Source: JALZAA01 sp035938395 (GTDB lineage Bacteria; Actinomycetota; Acidimicrobiia; IMCC26256; JACDBD01). Taken from it: DNA of 64,000 nt. Below the pieces are notes generated by a model, which was given only the letters and a program-made list of their open reading frames with translations, had not been told where the DNA came from and did no database searches. Each line of letters begins with the position of its first letter. Position 1 is the first letter of the stretch. Shown here piece after piece: positions 26,094 to 34,422 of this stretch. The position numbers were made by a program, and so were the translations under genes. The DNA is taken from NCBI GenBank assembly GCA_035938395.1, contig DASZGY010000080.1, positions 4,358-68,357 on the forward strand. The letters are read 5' to 3'.

Positions 26094-27119
26094 TCAGCCG
26101 GTCGGTCCGGCAGGAGGTCCGCCCGGTGGGCCCGACGGTCCTGCGGGTTGCCCCGGCGGTCGGGCTGCGGTCGAACGGAAGCAGCTCGCCGAGTAAGGGA
26201 AGTCCTGGGTCATGACGTAGTGGTACGTCTCGACCTGTCGGCCGTCCAGTGTGATCGTGCTGGTGATGCCGTGGCACTCGTCGAGGTCGCTCGTCGTGAG
26301 GATGTTGTTGTCGCCGACCTTCGGTCCGGTGATCGGGAACCCGTCGAGAGCGAACCCGATGACGTTCCCGACGCCCGTGTCCTGAATGCAGCTGCTCAGC
26401 GTGTGGTAGTGGTACTCGCTCGAGATTTGCGGATGGCCGTTGCAACCGTCCTGGACCTCCCACGCGCCGGCGTCGCGCCCGCCGGCGTCGAAGGCGTCGA
26501 ACAGAGCGACGCCGGTCGTCATCACGCCCACCTCGCCGGCGACGCAGCTGGACTTTGCGGTGACGGTCGGAGCCGCGTTGAGCGTGTAGGTGAGCGACTG
26601 AGCCGCAATCTGGTTCGGGTTGCGGTCGTACTGGTAGGCGGGATCGGAAGGCTGGACCGGGAAAACGCCGGTCGTGTGGTCACGCGGCAGGTCGTTCGTC
26701 GTGATCACGCGATTGCCGCCGCTCATCGTCTCCGCGTAGCTCGCGTCCCAGTGGACGGTCCCCTCGACCGCGACCTTCTTGTTGATGTCGTACTCGGTGT
26801 TGTTGTTCACGAACCACGGCCCCCGTTCCTGCGCACCACCCGCTTGGCCCTGCGGTATGCGGCACAGGTAGACGGATCCCTTCTTCGGCGCGTCGGTCGC
26901 GTACTTGTTGTCGCCGACGGGCAGGATGCCGTTCGCGTACTTGTTGCCGTAGTCGTGTTGAGGGTCGAGCTTCAGATCGGTGACCCGGCTCGAGGCGGTT
27001 GCCGCCTTGCTCGTGGTCGTCGCCGAGGACGAGCTCTTCGACTCACCACCCGACGAGCATGCCGCCAGCAGAGTCAGCACGGTGGCGACGGTGGACACCG
27101 CGATCAATCTCGGATGCAT
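26094..27119 (-). CDS. YHYH domain lipoprotein
   Basis: A 341-residue secreted lipoprotein. The lipobox LLAAC places the lipidated cysteine at residue 21, followed by a Ser/Thr-rich linker to about residue 45. The body contains the EYHYHTLSSCIQ motif and FALDGFPITGPK, which define the YHYH domain. The C-terminus is a Pro/Gly-rich tail. The domain's function is unknown; the His cluster suggests metal binding. The ATG at 27119 is chosen since the lipoprotein signal begins there, although the frame stays open upstream. It is divergent from the AhpD-like gene. Confidence 0.85.
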   Translation of the reverse strand: MHPRLIAVSTVATVLTLLAACSSGGESKSSSSATTTSKAATASSRVTDLKLDPQHDYGNKYANGILPVGDNKYATDAPKKGSVYLCRIPQGQAGGAQERGPWFVNNNTEYDINKKVAVEGTVHWDASYAETMSGGNRVITTNDLPRDHTTGVFPVQPSDPAYQYDRNPNQIAAQSLTYTLNAAPTVTAKSSCVAGEVGVMTTGVALFDAFDAGGRDAGAWEVQDGCNGHPQISSEYHYHTLSSCIQDTGVGNVIGFALDGFPITGPKVGDNNILTTSDLDECHGITSTITLDGRQVETYHYVMTQDFPYSASCFRSTAARPPGQPAGPSGPPGGPPAGPTG

Positions 27120-27240
27120 CGCTCTCCTGCCCTCTGCCCGCGCCGCGCTCCGACGAGCGTCTGAGTTTAGATCCGCGTTCGTCCGGGAGCGGGGCCGCCG
27201 GTTGCCGAGCCCGCCCGACCGACTGGCCGGCGGCGCGCCG

Positions 27241-27246
27241 TACACT
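27241..27246 (+). promoter_or_regulatory. putative -10 element (TACACT), leaderless type
   Basis: TACACT ends 8 bases before the ATG at 27255, and there is no Shine-Dalgarno sequence between them. Transcription would start within about one base of the ATG. Confidence 0.5.
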
Positions 27247-27254
27247 GCTTCGCC

Positions 27255-27737
27255 ATGGCGCGCATCGACATCCCGGACGGGCCCGGCGGCGAAAGCGCCA
27301 TGGTCTGGACGCTGCGGCCCGAGATGGCCGGCATGGTGAGCAAGATGATCACCACTGCCTACGGGTCCAGCAAGCTCCCGGCGGCCGAACGCGAGGTCGC
27401 CCGCATGCGCATCGCACAACTCAACGCGTGCGGCGCGTGCGCGACCTTCCGAGCGCCGTCAGTCGTCGAAGCCGGTGTCACCGAAGAGATGTACGAGCAT
27501 CTCGACGAGTGGCGAGCCTTTCCCGAGTACACCGATCGACAACGCTTGGCCATCGAGTACGCAGAGCAGTTCGCAGTCGATCATCGTGCGATCGACGACG
27601 AGCTGTTCGGCCGACTGCGCGATCACTTCGCAGACGACGAGATCCTGGATCTCACATTGTGCTTGGCTGTCTACCTGGGACTCGGCCGCACACTCGAAGT
27701 GCTGCAGATCACCGAGCACACAGACCTCGACGTCTGA
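27255..27737 (+). CDS. carboxymuconolactone decarboxylase/AhpD-like family protein
   Basis: A 160-residue all-helical protein of the CMD/AhpD family. The redox-type pair Cys59-x2-Cys62 in LNACGACATF is the alkylhydroperoxidase motif, although the usual His after the second Cys is not obvious. The segment DRQRLAIEYAEQFAVDH is common in the actinobacterial subgroup. It may act in peroxide defence or in ring-cleavage metabolism. The upstream -10 suggests its own leaderless promoter. It is followed 115 bases later by the substrate-binding protein gene. Confidence 0.82.
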   Translation: MARIDIPDGPGGESAMVWTLRPEMAGMVSKMITTAYGSSKLPAAEREVARMRIAQLNACGACATFRAPSVVEAGVTEEMYEHLDEWRAFPEYTDRQRLAIEYAEQFAVDHRAIDDELFGRLRDHFADDEILDLTLCLAVYLGLGRTLEVLQITEHTDLDV

Positions 27738-27804
27738 GCCGTCGGAGCACGCGCCGGCGAGCACGACTCGGCGGGCGCGTCCTGTTTCCGGTTCAACCCG
27801 TCTC

Positions 27805-27810
27805 TATGCT
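27805..27810 (+). promoter_or_regulatory. putative -10 element (TATGCT) of the substrate-binding protein gene
   Basis: TATGCT lies 43 bases before the TTG start at 27853, leaving a leader with a GAGGAGAA ribosome site. No clear -35 hexamer is found at the usual spacing. Confidence 0.35.
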
Positions 27811-27852
27811 CAGGTGCGGCTCACTCGCGCCCGATCTCGAGGAGAACCCAGT

Positions 27853-29121
27853 TTGAACCGGCTGCGGGCATTCGTCGTGTTCTCCGTAGTGATCGGCATC
27901 GTGTGCGTCTTCGGTGGTGTAGCCGGCGCCGGCTTTGACCCTCAGCCGACAGGCAAGGGAGACGGCACGCTGACGATCGGGCAGCTCGCGCCGGAGACAG
28001 GCTCGCTCAGCAACATCTCATCGTCACTGACGACGCCCGTGACAATGGCGATGGACGAGATCAACGCCGCCGGCGGTGTGTTCGGCAACCCTGTGAGTTA
28101 CTCGGTCGCCAACGACAACAACGAACCCGATTTCGCCCTCGGATCGTTGGAGGTGCTGCTCGAAAGCGGCAAGGTCGACGCAGTCATGGGTCCGGCATCC
28201 TCCGGAACGATGCTGGGGATACTCGACGACGTTCGCCGAGCGCATGTGCTGGTCTGCTCCGGATCGAACACCTCGTCAGACCTGTCGACAGCCGACTCCG
28301 GTGGGTACTACTTCCGCACCGCGCCCTCCGACCGGCTCCAGGGACCGGCGCTGGCCAAGCTCGTCCTGAAGGACCACCACAAGAGAATCGCCATTCTCGA
28401 TCGCAGCAATACCGAGAATCGCTTGGCGCTCGGGCAGCCGCTGAGGAAGACACTCAGCCGCGGCGGCGCCAAGATCGTTGCCGACGTCGCGTTCGATCCC
28501 GACGCGACGAGCTTCAATACCTATGTAGAGGAGGTCGCCTCCAAAAAGCCCGACGCGGTGGTGGTCCTCGGCGACCAGACCGACAACGACGTCGTCAAAG
28601 CGATGATCGACAACGGTCTCGGACCCCAACAGGTCCCGATCTACGTCCCCGACGCGATGCGCACGGACTCGTTCGCCAGTTCGGTCGACCCGGGCAACCC
28701 CGGCGCCGTGGCGGGGATCAAAGGGACCTCACCCGCTGCGACACCCGCGGGCGTCCACAACCCGTTCCCGAACAGGTTCGCGGCCACCGGCGTCCCGCCG
28801 ATCTTCTCCGCCTATTACTACGACTGCACGATCCTCACTGCCCTGGCAGCCGAGAAGGCGAAGTCCGACGACCCCGCGAAGATGAAAGACGTGTTCGCCT
28901 CCAACACAAGAGGCCGGAACAAGTGCAATTCGTACGCGAATTGCAAGGCACTGCTCGACAAGGGCAAGACGATCGAGTACCAAGGCGCCTCGGCGGTCTT
29001 CCCCCACATGAACAAGTTCGGGAAATTCGAACCGAACGCCGGCACCTATGAGATCTGGGCGTTCGATAACACCGGCCGGGACGACGTGCAACCGACGGAC
29101 TCCCAGATCCGGATCGGATAG
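27853..29121 (+). CDS. ABC-type branched-chain amino-acid-like substrate-binding protein (orphan)
   Basis: A 422-residue periplasmic-binding-fold protein (Peripla_BP_6, LivJ type). The N-terminus is a secretion signal (about residues 5-26). The mature part has TLTIGQLAPETGSLS, MAMDEINAAGGV and, near the end, NSYANCKALLDKGKTIEYQG, all typical of the family. The TTG at 27853 is selected because GAGGAGAA lies seven bases upstream and the signal sequence begins there. No permease or ATPase of the Liv type is adjacent, so it must work with a transporter elsewhere or act as a sensor. The ligand could be an amino acid, an amide or an aromatic acid. Confidence 0.88.
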   Translation: MNRLRAFVVFSVVIGIVCVFGGVAGAGFDPQPTGKGDGTLTIGQLAPETGSLSNISSSLTTPVTMAMDEINAAGGVFGNPVSYSVANDNNEPDFALGSLEVLLESGKVDAVMGPASSGTMLGILDDVRRAHVLVCSGSNTSSDLSTADSGGYYFRTAPSDRLQGPALAKLVLKDHHKRIAILDRSNTENRLALGQPLRKTLSRGGAKIVADVAFDPDATSFNTYVEEVASKKPDAVVVLGDQTDNDVVKAMIDNGLGPQQVPIYVPDAMRTDSFASSVDPGNPGAVAGIKGTSPAATPAGVHNPFPNRFAATGVPPIFSAYYYDCTILTALAAEKAKSDDPAKMKDVFASNTRGRNKCNSYANCKALLDKGKTIEYQGASAVFPHMNKFGKFEPNAGTYEIWAFDNTGRDDVQPTDSQIRIG

Positions 29122-29136
29122 CCCGAGGCCCTCTCG

Positions 29137-29256
29137 TCAGACGTCTTCGTGGTCGTCGTCGGCGCCGTCCCCGGTTCCTCTGCGGAGCTCCTTCATGGAC
29201 CCGCCCCGCGACCGCGCCAGCTCCGGGACCTTCTCGCTGCCGAACGGGAGCACCAC
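29137..29256 (-). pseudogene. remnant of a tatA-like gene (amphipathic-helix half only)
   Basis: On the minus strand a frame reads VVLPFGSEKVPELARS, then a Ser-Met-Lys-Glu-Leu stretch and an acidic end, stopping at 29137. This matches the hinge FG, the amphipathic helix and the acidic tail of TatA. The transmembrane helix that should precede the hinge is missing: upstream codons read into the promoter of the plus-strand TatA-like gene. A GTG at 29256 could start a 39-residue peptide, but without a membrane anchor it would not be a working TatA. Confidence 0.55.
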
Positions 29257-29263
29257 GGTGGCG

Positions 29264-29269
29264 TAACCT
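29264..29269 (+). promoter_or_regulatory. putative -10 element (TAACCT), leaderless type
   Basis: TAACCT ends 6 bases before the GTG at 29276. It overlaps the 5' part of the opposite-strand TatA remnant. Confidence 0.35.
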
Positions 29270-29275
29270 CGCTCT

Positions 29276-29494
29276 GTGTTCGAGGGTCTCTTTTCGCCTT
29301 GGCACCTCCTGATCATCGCCGTGGTCGTGTTCATACTGGTCAGTCCGCGCAAGGTCGCGGCGCGATGGCACGATCTGCGTAACGCGGGGCGTCGGGCGAT
29401 GGGCGAACCCGACGACGAGGGTTCGCGCCCGGTGGACACGCCGGCGAAACGCTCGGTCGCGTATCGGTTGGGCCGGCTCCTGCGACGCCGCTGA
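29276..29494 (+). CDS. TatA/MttA-like small membrane protein
   Basis: A 72-residue protein with one transmembrane helix at the N-terminus (SPWHLLIIAVVVFILV), a short hinge and a basic amphipathic helix (PRKVAARWHDLRNAGRRAM), ending in a charged tail. The MFEGLFSPWHLL opening is that of actinobacterial TatA. However, the invariant Phe-Gly of the hinge is replaced by Val-Ser, so it may be a divergent TatA paralogue or have another role. No tatB or tatC gene is near. The GTG start fits a leaderless transcript. Confidence 0.65.
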   Translation: MFEGLFSPWHLLIIAVVVFILVSPRKVAARWHDLRNAGRRAMGEPDDEGSRPVDTPAKRSVAYRLGRLLRRR

Positions 29495-29518
29495 CCCCAC
29501 GGCACCCGCCAGACGAGA

Positions 29519-30940
29519 TCAGCGCGCCGGTTCGAAGATCCGCGATCGTTCTCGGGGCGTGGCCTGGCCCGCGAACACCTGCAACTTCTCGAGCGCGGGA
29601 AACAGCGCACCGAAGAAACGGCCCTGCAGCTCTCGGACGGTCGCGCCGTCCTCGTTCTCCAAGCCGCTCAGGAGGTTGAGTCGAGAGCGATCGACCCACT
29701 CCTGCAGCTCCGGCGCTTCTTGCCACCCCATCTCCGTGCTGATGCCGGCGAGGACGACGCGCAGGTAGTCGAACGGCGTGTGGGGCATCACGGCAGGCGG
29801 GCAGAGCGCGTTCTTTTCCTCCGTCGTCCTGCCCGTTGCCTCGAGGAAGCCCTGCAACGCGCCCGACAACGTGAGGCCCACCCGCGTCACGAGCTGGAGG
29901 GTGATGGTGTCGTCGGTAAAGATCGCTCGAGGTGCGTTGTCGCTCAGTCCGGACGCGGCGCAATGCACGTGGAGATGATCAGGAGTGGTCGGGATGGAGC
30001 CCTGCTCGAGGACGATCTGGTCGGGCTCGATGCGCTCGACGTGTCCGAGCCTGACGACATTGCTGATTCGACGGAGTTGCTCGAGCTCCCGGAGGCTCAA
30101 CGTCGCGCCCTTCATCATGGTCGGCACGACGGCAATGTCGGTGCGGAGCATCACCTCGTGCTCTTCGAGGCGTTCGTACACCTCTTCCACCGACTCCGAC
30201 GCGACGATCGCCTCGAGCTGGAGGACGACCCCTTCAAAGGTGCGCACCTGCCCGGGCTGAAAGAACGCTCGGTTCAGGATCCATGTGTCACGCGGACGAA
30301 TCCAGGTGATGTCGTCGGCTTCGATACCGCGATCGAGCAGCCAGCAGATCGCATCCAACGCGGTCTTGCCGCCACCGATGATCACGTATCCGGCGGGCGG
30401 GTTCCCGACCGTGGTCAGCTCGCCGACAGGGACGCAGCGAACACCGGCCGCCACGTCGAACGGGGCAGGATCGGTCGCAGGCACCCGCGAGGCCATGTAG
30501 GTGGCGTCGACGACGTGGCTTCGAACCGTCACGTCCGTCACCTGGTTGCGCAGCCGGGAGCGGAAGCGCCCGTCGCCCCGGTAGTCGCACATCGGAAAGA
30601 ACCGGACCCGACCCGACGCCAAGAACCGGTGACGCATGATCTCGTCGAAGTAGCCGCAGATCTCGGCGCCGCTGGCTCGCTCGTAGAAGCCGGTGTCCGA
30701 GCCTTCAGTCTCGGTCCGGTCCTGTCCGAGCGGGGTCGAGTCGACGCCGTAGAACCTCGACGGCTGATGGAGCTGGACGAACGGGTACGCGTCCAGCCAG
30801 TGGCCGCCCGGGCGATGGCGGCGCTCGACCATCACGACGTCCGCATCGCTGTGCTCGATCAACGCGTCGACGAAGGCCATCCCGAGCGCGCCGGCACCGA
30901 CGACGAGATAGTCCGTCTCGAGATGCGAGTCCCCGCCCAT
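29519..30940 (-). CDS. FAD/NAD(P)-binding oxidoreductase (flavin monooxygenase-like)
   Basis: A 473-residue flavoprotein. The first dinucleotide motif VVGAGALGMAF (from residue 13) binds FAD, and a second Rossmann motif, VIIGGGKTALDA, lies mid-protein. The RRHRPGGHW and QPSRFYGV stretches resemble the flavin-containing monooxygenase/TrkA-like group. The substrate is unknown. The ATG at 30940 starts ten residues before the motif; its GGGAG is directly adjacent, so an ATG at 30994 with a weak GGGAC nine bases upstream is a real alternative. It follows the small-protein, thiolase and monooxygenase genes on the same strand, but 96 bases separate it from the small-protein gene, so an own promoter is possible. 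Confidence 0.8.
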   Translation of the reverse strand: MGGDSHLETDYLVVGAGALGMAFVDALIEHSDADVVMVERRHRPGGHWLDAYPFVQLHQPSRFYGVDSTPLGQDRTETEGSDTGFYERASGAEICGYFDEIMRHRFLASGRVRFFPMCDYRGDGRFRSRLRNQVTDVTVRSHVVDATYMASRVPATDPAPFDVAAGVRCVPVGELTTVGNPPAGYVIIGGGKTALDAICWLLDRGIEADDITWIRPRDTWILNRAFFQPGQVRTFEGVVLQLEAIVASESVEEVYERLEEHEVMLRTDIAVVPTMMKGATLSLRELEQLRRISNVVRLGHVERIEPDQIVLEQGSIPTTPDHLHVHCAASGLSDNAPRAIFTDDTITLQLVTRVGLTLSGALQGFLEATGRTTEEKNALCPPAVMPHTPFDYLRVVLAGISTEMGWQEAPELQEWVDRSRLNLLSGLENEDGATVRELQGRFFGALFPALEKLQVFAGQATPRERSRIFEPAR

Positions 30941-31036
30941 CTCCCGCAAAGTAGTCCTGGCGTGCAAACGCTGCTCGCGGGCGGCACCCGCCATAGGGTC
31001 GTCCCGGCTGTTCCGGCGTCCGACGTACGCCGAGTC

Positions 31037-31279
31037 TCAGGGCGCTTTGCCGCGCGTAACCCACCGCTCGAAGAGGTCGACGTTGGCGGTTGGCCACGCG
31101 CCGTCACACGGCATGCTCCCTGCCCGAAGCCGGGCGAGAATGGCGTCGGCATGGCTGCTGACATCGTCGAAGGACCACAAGTCGAAGTGTGAGCTCATCG
31201 ATTGTCGATCGAGAGGCCGGAACAGTCCCTTGATGTTGGTGTCGAAGCTGACCTGCTCGTCCGGTCCGGGCGATGTCAT
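31037..31279 (-). CDS. small conserved protein of unknown function
   Basis: An 80-residue soluble protein with the pattern IKGLFRPLDRQSM, then FDLWSFDDVSSHADAI and MPCDGAWP near the end, and finally FERWVTRGK. I recognise this as a recurrent small bacterial protein, but I know of no assigned function. The ATG at 31279 has a full AAGGAGG eight bases upstream, the strongest ribosome site nearby, so it is probably highly translated. It lies 44 bases downstream of the thiolase gene in the same direction. Confidence 0.75.
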   Translation of the reverse strand: MTSPGPDEQVSFDTNIKGLFRPLDRQSMSSHFDLWSFDDVSSHADAILARLRAGSMPCDGAWPTANVDLFERWVTRGKAP

Positions 31280-31323
31280 ATGAGCTTCCTCCTTCGCGCC
31301 AACCTCGGTTGTGGTTCTGTCCG

Positions 31324-32559
31324 TCAGGCCGACGGGTTCTCGAGGACAAGTGCAACGCCCTGGCCCGAGCCGACGCACACGCCGAGCGCTCCGTAGCGAG
31401 CTCCTCGCTTGCGCAGCTCGGTTGCGAGCGTGAGCACGTATCGGGTACCGGACGACCCGAACGGGTGGCCAATGGCGACCGCGCCGCCGTTCGGGTTCAA
31501 GCGCTCGTCCGGAACCTGGAACCCGTCGAGCTGGTTGGGCAGCTCACGCAGGATCGCCACCGCGACCGCCGCGTACGCCTCGTGGATCTCCCACACATCG
31601 ATCTGCTTCGGGGTGAGGCCGGCTCGGTCGAGCGCCTTCGGTATCGCGAACGCCGGCGCGATCCCCATGATCCGAGGATCGAGTGCGTACGTCGCCGACG
31701 CGACCACGCGCGCAAGCGGCTCGACGTCGAGCTCGCCGGCCGCCTCGGCACTGGCGAGCACGACCGCGCTCGCACCGTCGTTCAGGGGCGAAGAGTTGCC
31801 GGCCGTCATCTGCGTGGTGTTCGGCTGTGCCGGGAGCGCCGCCAGCTTCTCCGCCGTCGTGTCGCCGCGGATGCTCTCGTCATGCTCGAACGTGCGCCCG
31901 GGCTGCCTTCGGCTTGCCGGGATCTCGACCGGACGGATCTCGAGCGCGAGCCGTCCCGAATCACGCGCCGCGGCTGCGTGTTGATGGGAGCGCAACGCGA
32001 AGGCGTCGATCTCTTCGCGGGACAGCTTGTATTCGTCGGCGACGTTCTGCGCGGTCTGCATCATGTCGATGTACGCGTCTCTGGCGAGCAGCACAGGGTT
32101 CGGTGGGCCACCCGCGCCGGCCCACATCGTGTCGAGCATCAGTACCGGACCGCGCGGCATGAACGGCGCGTCGCCCTTCATCAGCGCCCACCCCGATCGG
32201 GACATCGACTCGACCCCGCCCGCCAGGCCGACGCCGAGCTCGCCGGCGCGAATCGCGTGGGTGATCTGGATCGCGCACGTCAGTGAGGATGCGCAGAAGC
32301 GGTTGACGGTCGCGGCGGGGACAGAATCCGGGAAGCCGGCACCGAGCGCCGCCCAGCGCGCGATGTCGCCCATCCCCTCGTGTGCCACGTTGACACAACC
32401 TGCCGCGATGTCCTCGATCCGGTCCAGAGGGACCCCGACTCGCTCGCACGCCACGACCATCGTCTGGCCGAGCAGGTCGTCGGTGCGGATGTGCGACAGT
32501 GAGCCGCCGTAGCGTCCGACCGGGGTTCGCACGCCGCCGAGAACGAAGGCATCAGTCAT
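31324..32559 (-). CDS. thiolase family protein (acetyl-CoA acetyltransferase type)
   Basis: A 411-residue thiolase. The acyl-accepting cysteine is Cys89 in NRFCASSL, and the C-terminal catalytic pair lies in AIGHPFGSSG (His) and CVGSGQG (Cys). GGVESMS and NGGAVAIGHP are family hallmarks. It condenses or cleaves 3-ketoacyl-CoA in fatty-acid or sterol-side-chain metabolism. The neighbourhood (luciferase-like monooxygenase, flavoprotein) suggests a catabolic rather than a biosynthetic role, which is an inference. The ATG start is directly followed by the conserved AFVLGGVRTPVGR opening. Confidence 0.94.
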   Translation of the reverse strand: MTDAFVLGGVRTPVGRYGGSLSHIRTDDLLGQTMVVACERVGVPLDRIEDIAAGCVNVAHEGMGDIARWAALGAGFPDSVPAATVNRFCASSLTCAIQITHAIRAGELGVGLAGGVESMSRSGWALMKGDAPFMPRGPVLMLDTMWAGAGGPPNPVLLARDAYIDMMQTAQNVADEYKLSREEIDAFALRSHQHAAAARDSGRLALEIRPVEIPASRRQPGRTFEHDESIRGDTTAEKLAALPAQPNTTQMTAGNSSPLNDGASAVVLASAEAAGELDVEPLARVVASATYALDPRIMGIAPAFAIPKALDRAGLTPKQIDVWEIHEAYAAVAVAILRELPNQLDGFQVPDERLNPNGGAVAIGHPFGSSGTRYVLTLATELRKRGARYGALGVCVGSGQGVALVLENPSA

Positions 32560-32601
32560 CGTGATGGTTCTCCTCGACCGGAACTCTACCGACGCAGCCG
32601 A

Positions 32602-33675
32602 TCAACCCGCCTGGGCCGTGACTCGACCAGCTGCCGGCTCGCGATCAGCCAGCAGGTCGCGAACACGCGGGATGACTTGCGTGCCGTAGAGATCGATGTT
32701 GGTCATGAGCGCGTCGTGGGAGAGGCCGCCCATCCCGTATTTCAAGTCGAAACGGGTCGCGCCGAGGTCCGGGAGATTCGCCGCGATCTTCTGGGCCACG
32801 GTCTCCGGGGACCCGACGTACAGCGCCCCTTGTGGTCCCACCTCGTAGTTGAAGGACTCCCTGCTGGGCACGGCGAACCCGCGGCTCTTGCTGACGCGGC
32901 GAATGACGTCGACGTAGCGCGGGAAGAACTCGTCGCGGGCCTGCTCGTCGGTCACGGCGATGTGACCGGGCGAGTGGACGCCGATGGGCCGAACCGGGTG
33001 CCCGAAGCTCTCCAGAGCCTGGTGGAACAGGTCGGAGAAACCTGCGAAGCGCGACGGGGGCCCGCCGATGATCGCGAGCATGAGCGAGAACCCGTACCGC
33101 GCGGCGCGGATGACCGACTCGGGACTGCCGCCAACGCCGATCCAGACGGGCAGAGGCGGGGATTCGACATGCGGTACGACGTCCTGGTCGCTCAGCGACG
33201 CTCGTGTCTTGCCTCGCCAGGAGACGGGTCCGCCCTTGACGAGCTCGGCGAAGAGATTGGTCTTCTCTTCGAAGAGCTCCTCGTAGTCGGCAAGGTGGTA
33301 GCCGAAGAGCGGGAAGGAGTCGACGCTGGAACCTCGCCCCAAGATGACCTCCGCTCGCCCACCTGAGACGGCGTCGAGCGTGGAGTAGCGCTGGAACACC
33401 CGGACGGGATCGTCCGAGCTCAGGACCGTCACCGCCGACCCGAGGCGGATTCGGGTGGTGCGTGCGGCGATGGCCCCGAGGGCCACGTCGGCCGCGGACA
33501 TCGGGAAGTCATCGGTGTGGTGTTCGCCGATCCCGAAGAAATCGACGCCGACCTGGTCGGCAAGGACGCCTTGTTCGACGACGTTCCGGATCGTCTGGGC
33601 ATGCGAGAGTGGACGGTCGTCTTCGTCGTGCGTGACGTCGCCGAATGTGTCGAGGCCGAGCACGAGCGGAGTCAC
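32602..33675 (-). CDS. LLM class (luciferase-like) flavin-dependent oxidoreductase
   Basis: A 357-residue TIM-barrel monooxygenase using FMN or F420. The segments FFGIGEHHTDDFPMSAADV, IRLGSAVTVLSSDDPVRVFQRY and GRAEVILGRGSS are characteristic of the bacterial luciferase-like family, and a C-terminal GSPETVAQKI is usual. The GTG at 33675 is preferred: GGAGAG lies seven bases upstream and it starts one base after the stop of the YceI gene, so the two are co-transcribed and probably coupled. The substrate is unknown. Confidence 0.9.
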   Translation of the reverse strand: MTPLVLGLDTFGDVTHDEDDRPLSHAQTIRNVVEQGVLADQVGVDFFGIGEHHTDDFPMSAADVALGAIAARTTRIRLGSAVTVLSSDDPVRVFQRYSTLDAVSGGRAEVILGRGSSVDSFPLFGYHLADYEELFEEKTNLFAELVKGGPVSWRGKTRASLSDQDVVPHVESPPLPVWIGVGGSPESVIRAARYGFSLMLAIIGGPPSRFAGFSDLFHQALESFGHPVRPIGVHSPGHIAVTDEQARDEFFPRYVDVIRRVSKSRGFAVPSRESFNYEVGPQGALYVGSPETVAQKIAANLPDLGATRFDLKYGMGGLSHDALMTNIDLYGTQVIPRVRDLLADREPAAGRVTAQAG

Positions 33676-33676
33676 G

Positions 33677-34267
33677 TCAAGACTCTCCGTCGTCGGACTG
33701 CTTGATCGCCTCGATCTCGAACTCGAGGCGCGCCTTCTTGCCCACCAGGACACCGCCTGCTTCGACGGCCATGTTCCACGTCAGTCCAAAGTCCTCGCGA
33801 TCGACCTCGGTGGTGGCCGAGAAGCCGGCCCGCCGGTCACCCATCGGATCGGGTGTCCAGCCGTGATACTCGACCTCGAGGCTGACGCCGCGTGTGACGC
33901 CGTGGACCGTCAGATCACCGTGCACGAGGAAGCGTCCGGGCGACTCCCCTTCGACTCTCGTGCTCTTGAACGTGATCTGCGGGTAGCGCTCGACGTCGAA
34001 GAAGTCGGGCGAACGCAAGTGCTCGTCACGCTTCTCGTCCCCGCTCTCGACACTGGCCGCGTCGATGTCGACCTCGACCCACGACCGGGCCGGGTCCTCG
34101 GCGACGTGGATCGTGCCGTTGACCTTCGTGAACCTGCCTCGGACCTTGCTCACCATCAGGTGCCGGGCCACGAACTCGACGCTCGTGTGCACCGGGTCCA
34201 GCTGCCACTCGCCCGGGTCGGGCAGTGCGATCCCCTCGATCACGCGGTCTTCTTGGATCTGGCTCAT
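33677..34267 (-). CDS. YceI family protein
   Basis: A 196-residue lipocalin-like beta-barrel protein of the YceI family, which binds isoprenoid or polyprenyl ligands. Motifs include WQLDPVHTSVEFVARHLMVSKVRG near residue 20, FDVERYPQITFKST, and the end EDFGLTWN. There is no signal peptide, so this is a cytoplasmic member. The ATG at 34267 has GGAGG eight bases upstream. A strong promoter with an overlapping inverted repeat lies directly upstream, so this gene is probably the first of a regulated operon with the luciferase-like monooxygenase. Confidence 0.92.
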   Translation of the reverse strand: MSQIQEDRVIEGIALPDPGEWQLDPVHTSVEFVARHLMVSKVRGRFTKVNGTIHVAEDPARSWVEVDIDAASVESGDEKRDEHLRSPDFFDVERYPQITFKSTRVEGESPGRFLVHGDLTVHGVTRGVSLEVEYHGWTPDPMGDRRAGFSATTEVDREDFGLTWNMAVEAGGVLVGKKARLEFEIEAIKQSDDGES

Positions 34268-34287
34268 GGTCGTGTCCTCCGTTTTGA

Positions 34288-34326
34288 TGACACGTCCACA
34301 ATATCCTCGTTTGGATGACGTGTCAA
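34288..34326 (-). promoter_or_regulatory. yceI promoter with overlapping inverted-repeat operator
   Basis: On the minus strand TTGACA (34326-34321) and TATTGT (34303-34298) are exactly 17 bases apart. The perfect 9-base inverted repeat TGACACGTC (34288-34296) and GACGTGTCA (34317-34325) overlaps the -35 and lies just downstream of the -10. A repressor bound here would block RNA polymerase. Each arm is also part of a repeated TTTKGATGAC pattern. The regulator is not encoded next door. Confidence 0.7.
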
Positions 34327-34422
34327 CAAACACTTCCGTTCACGGTCAGGACGCCAACCGGACATTTCCCCCCCATGAGCCCACCTACCGGCCAGGCGCC
34401 TCAACGTGGAACTCGTCGCCGG

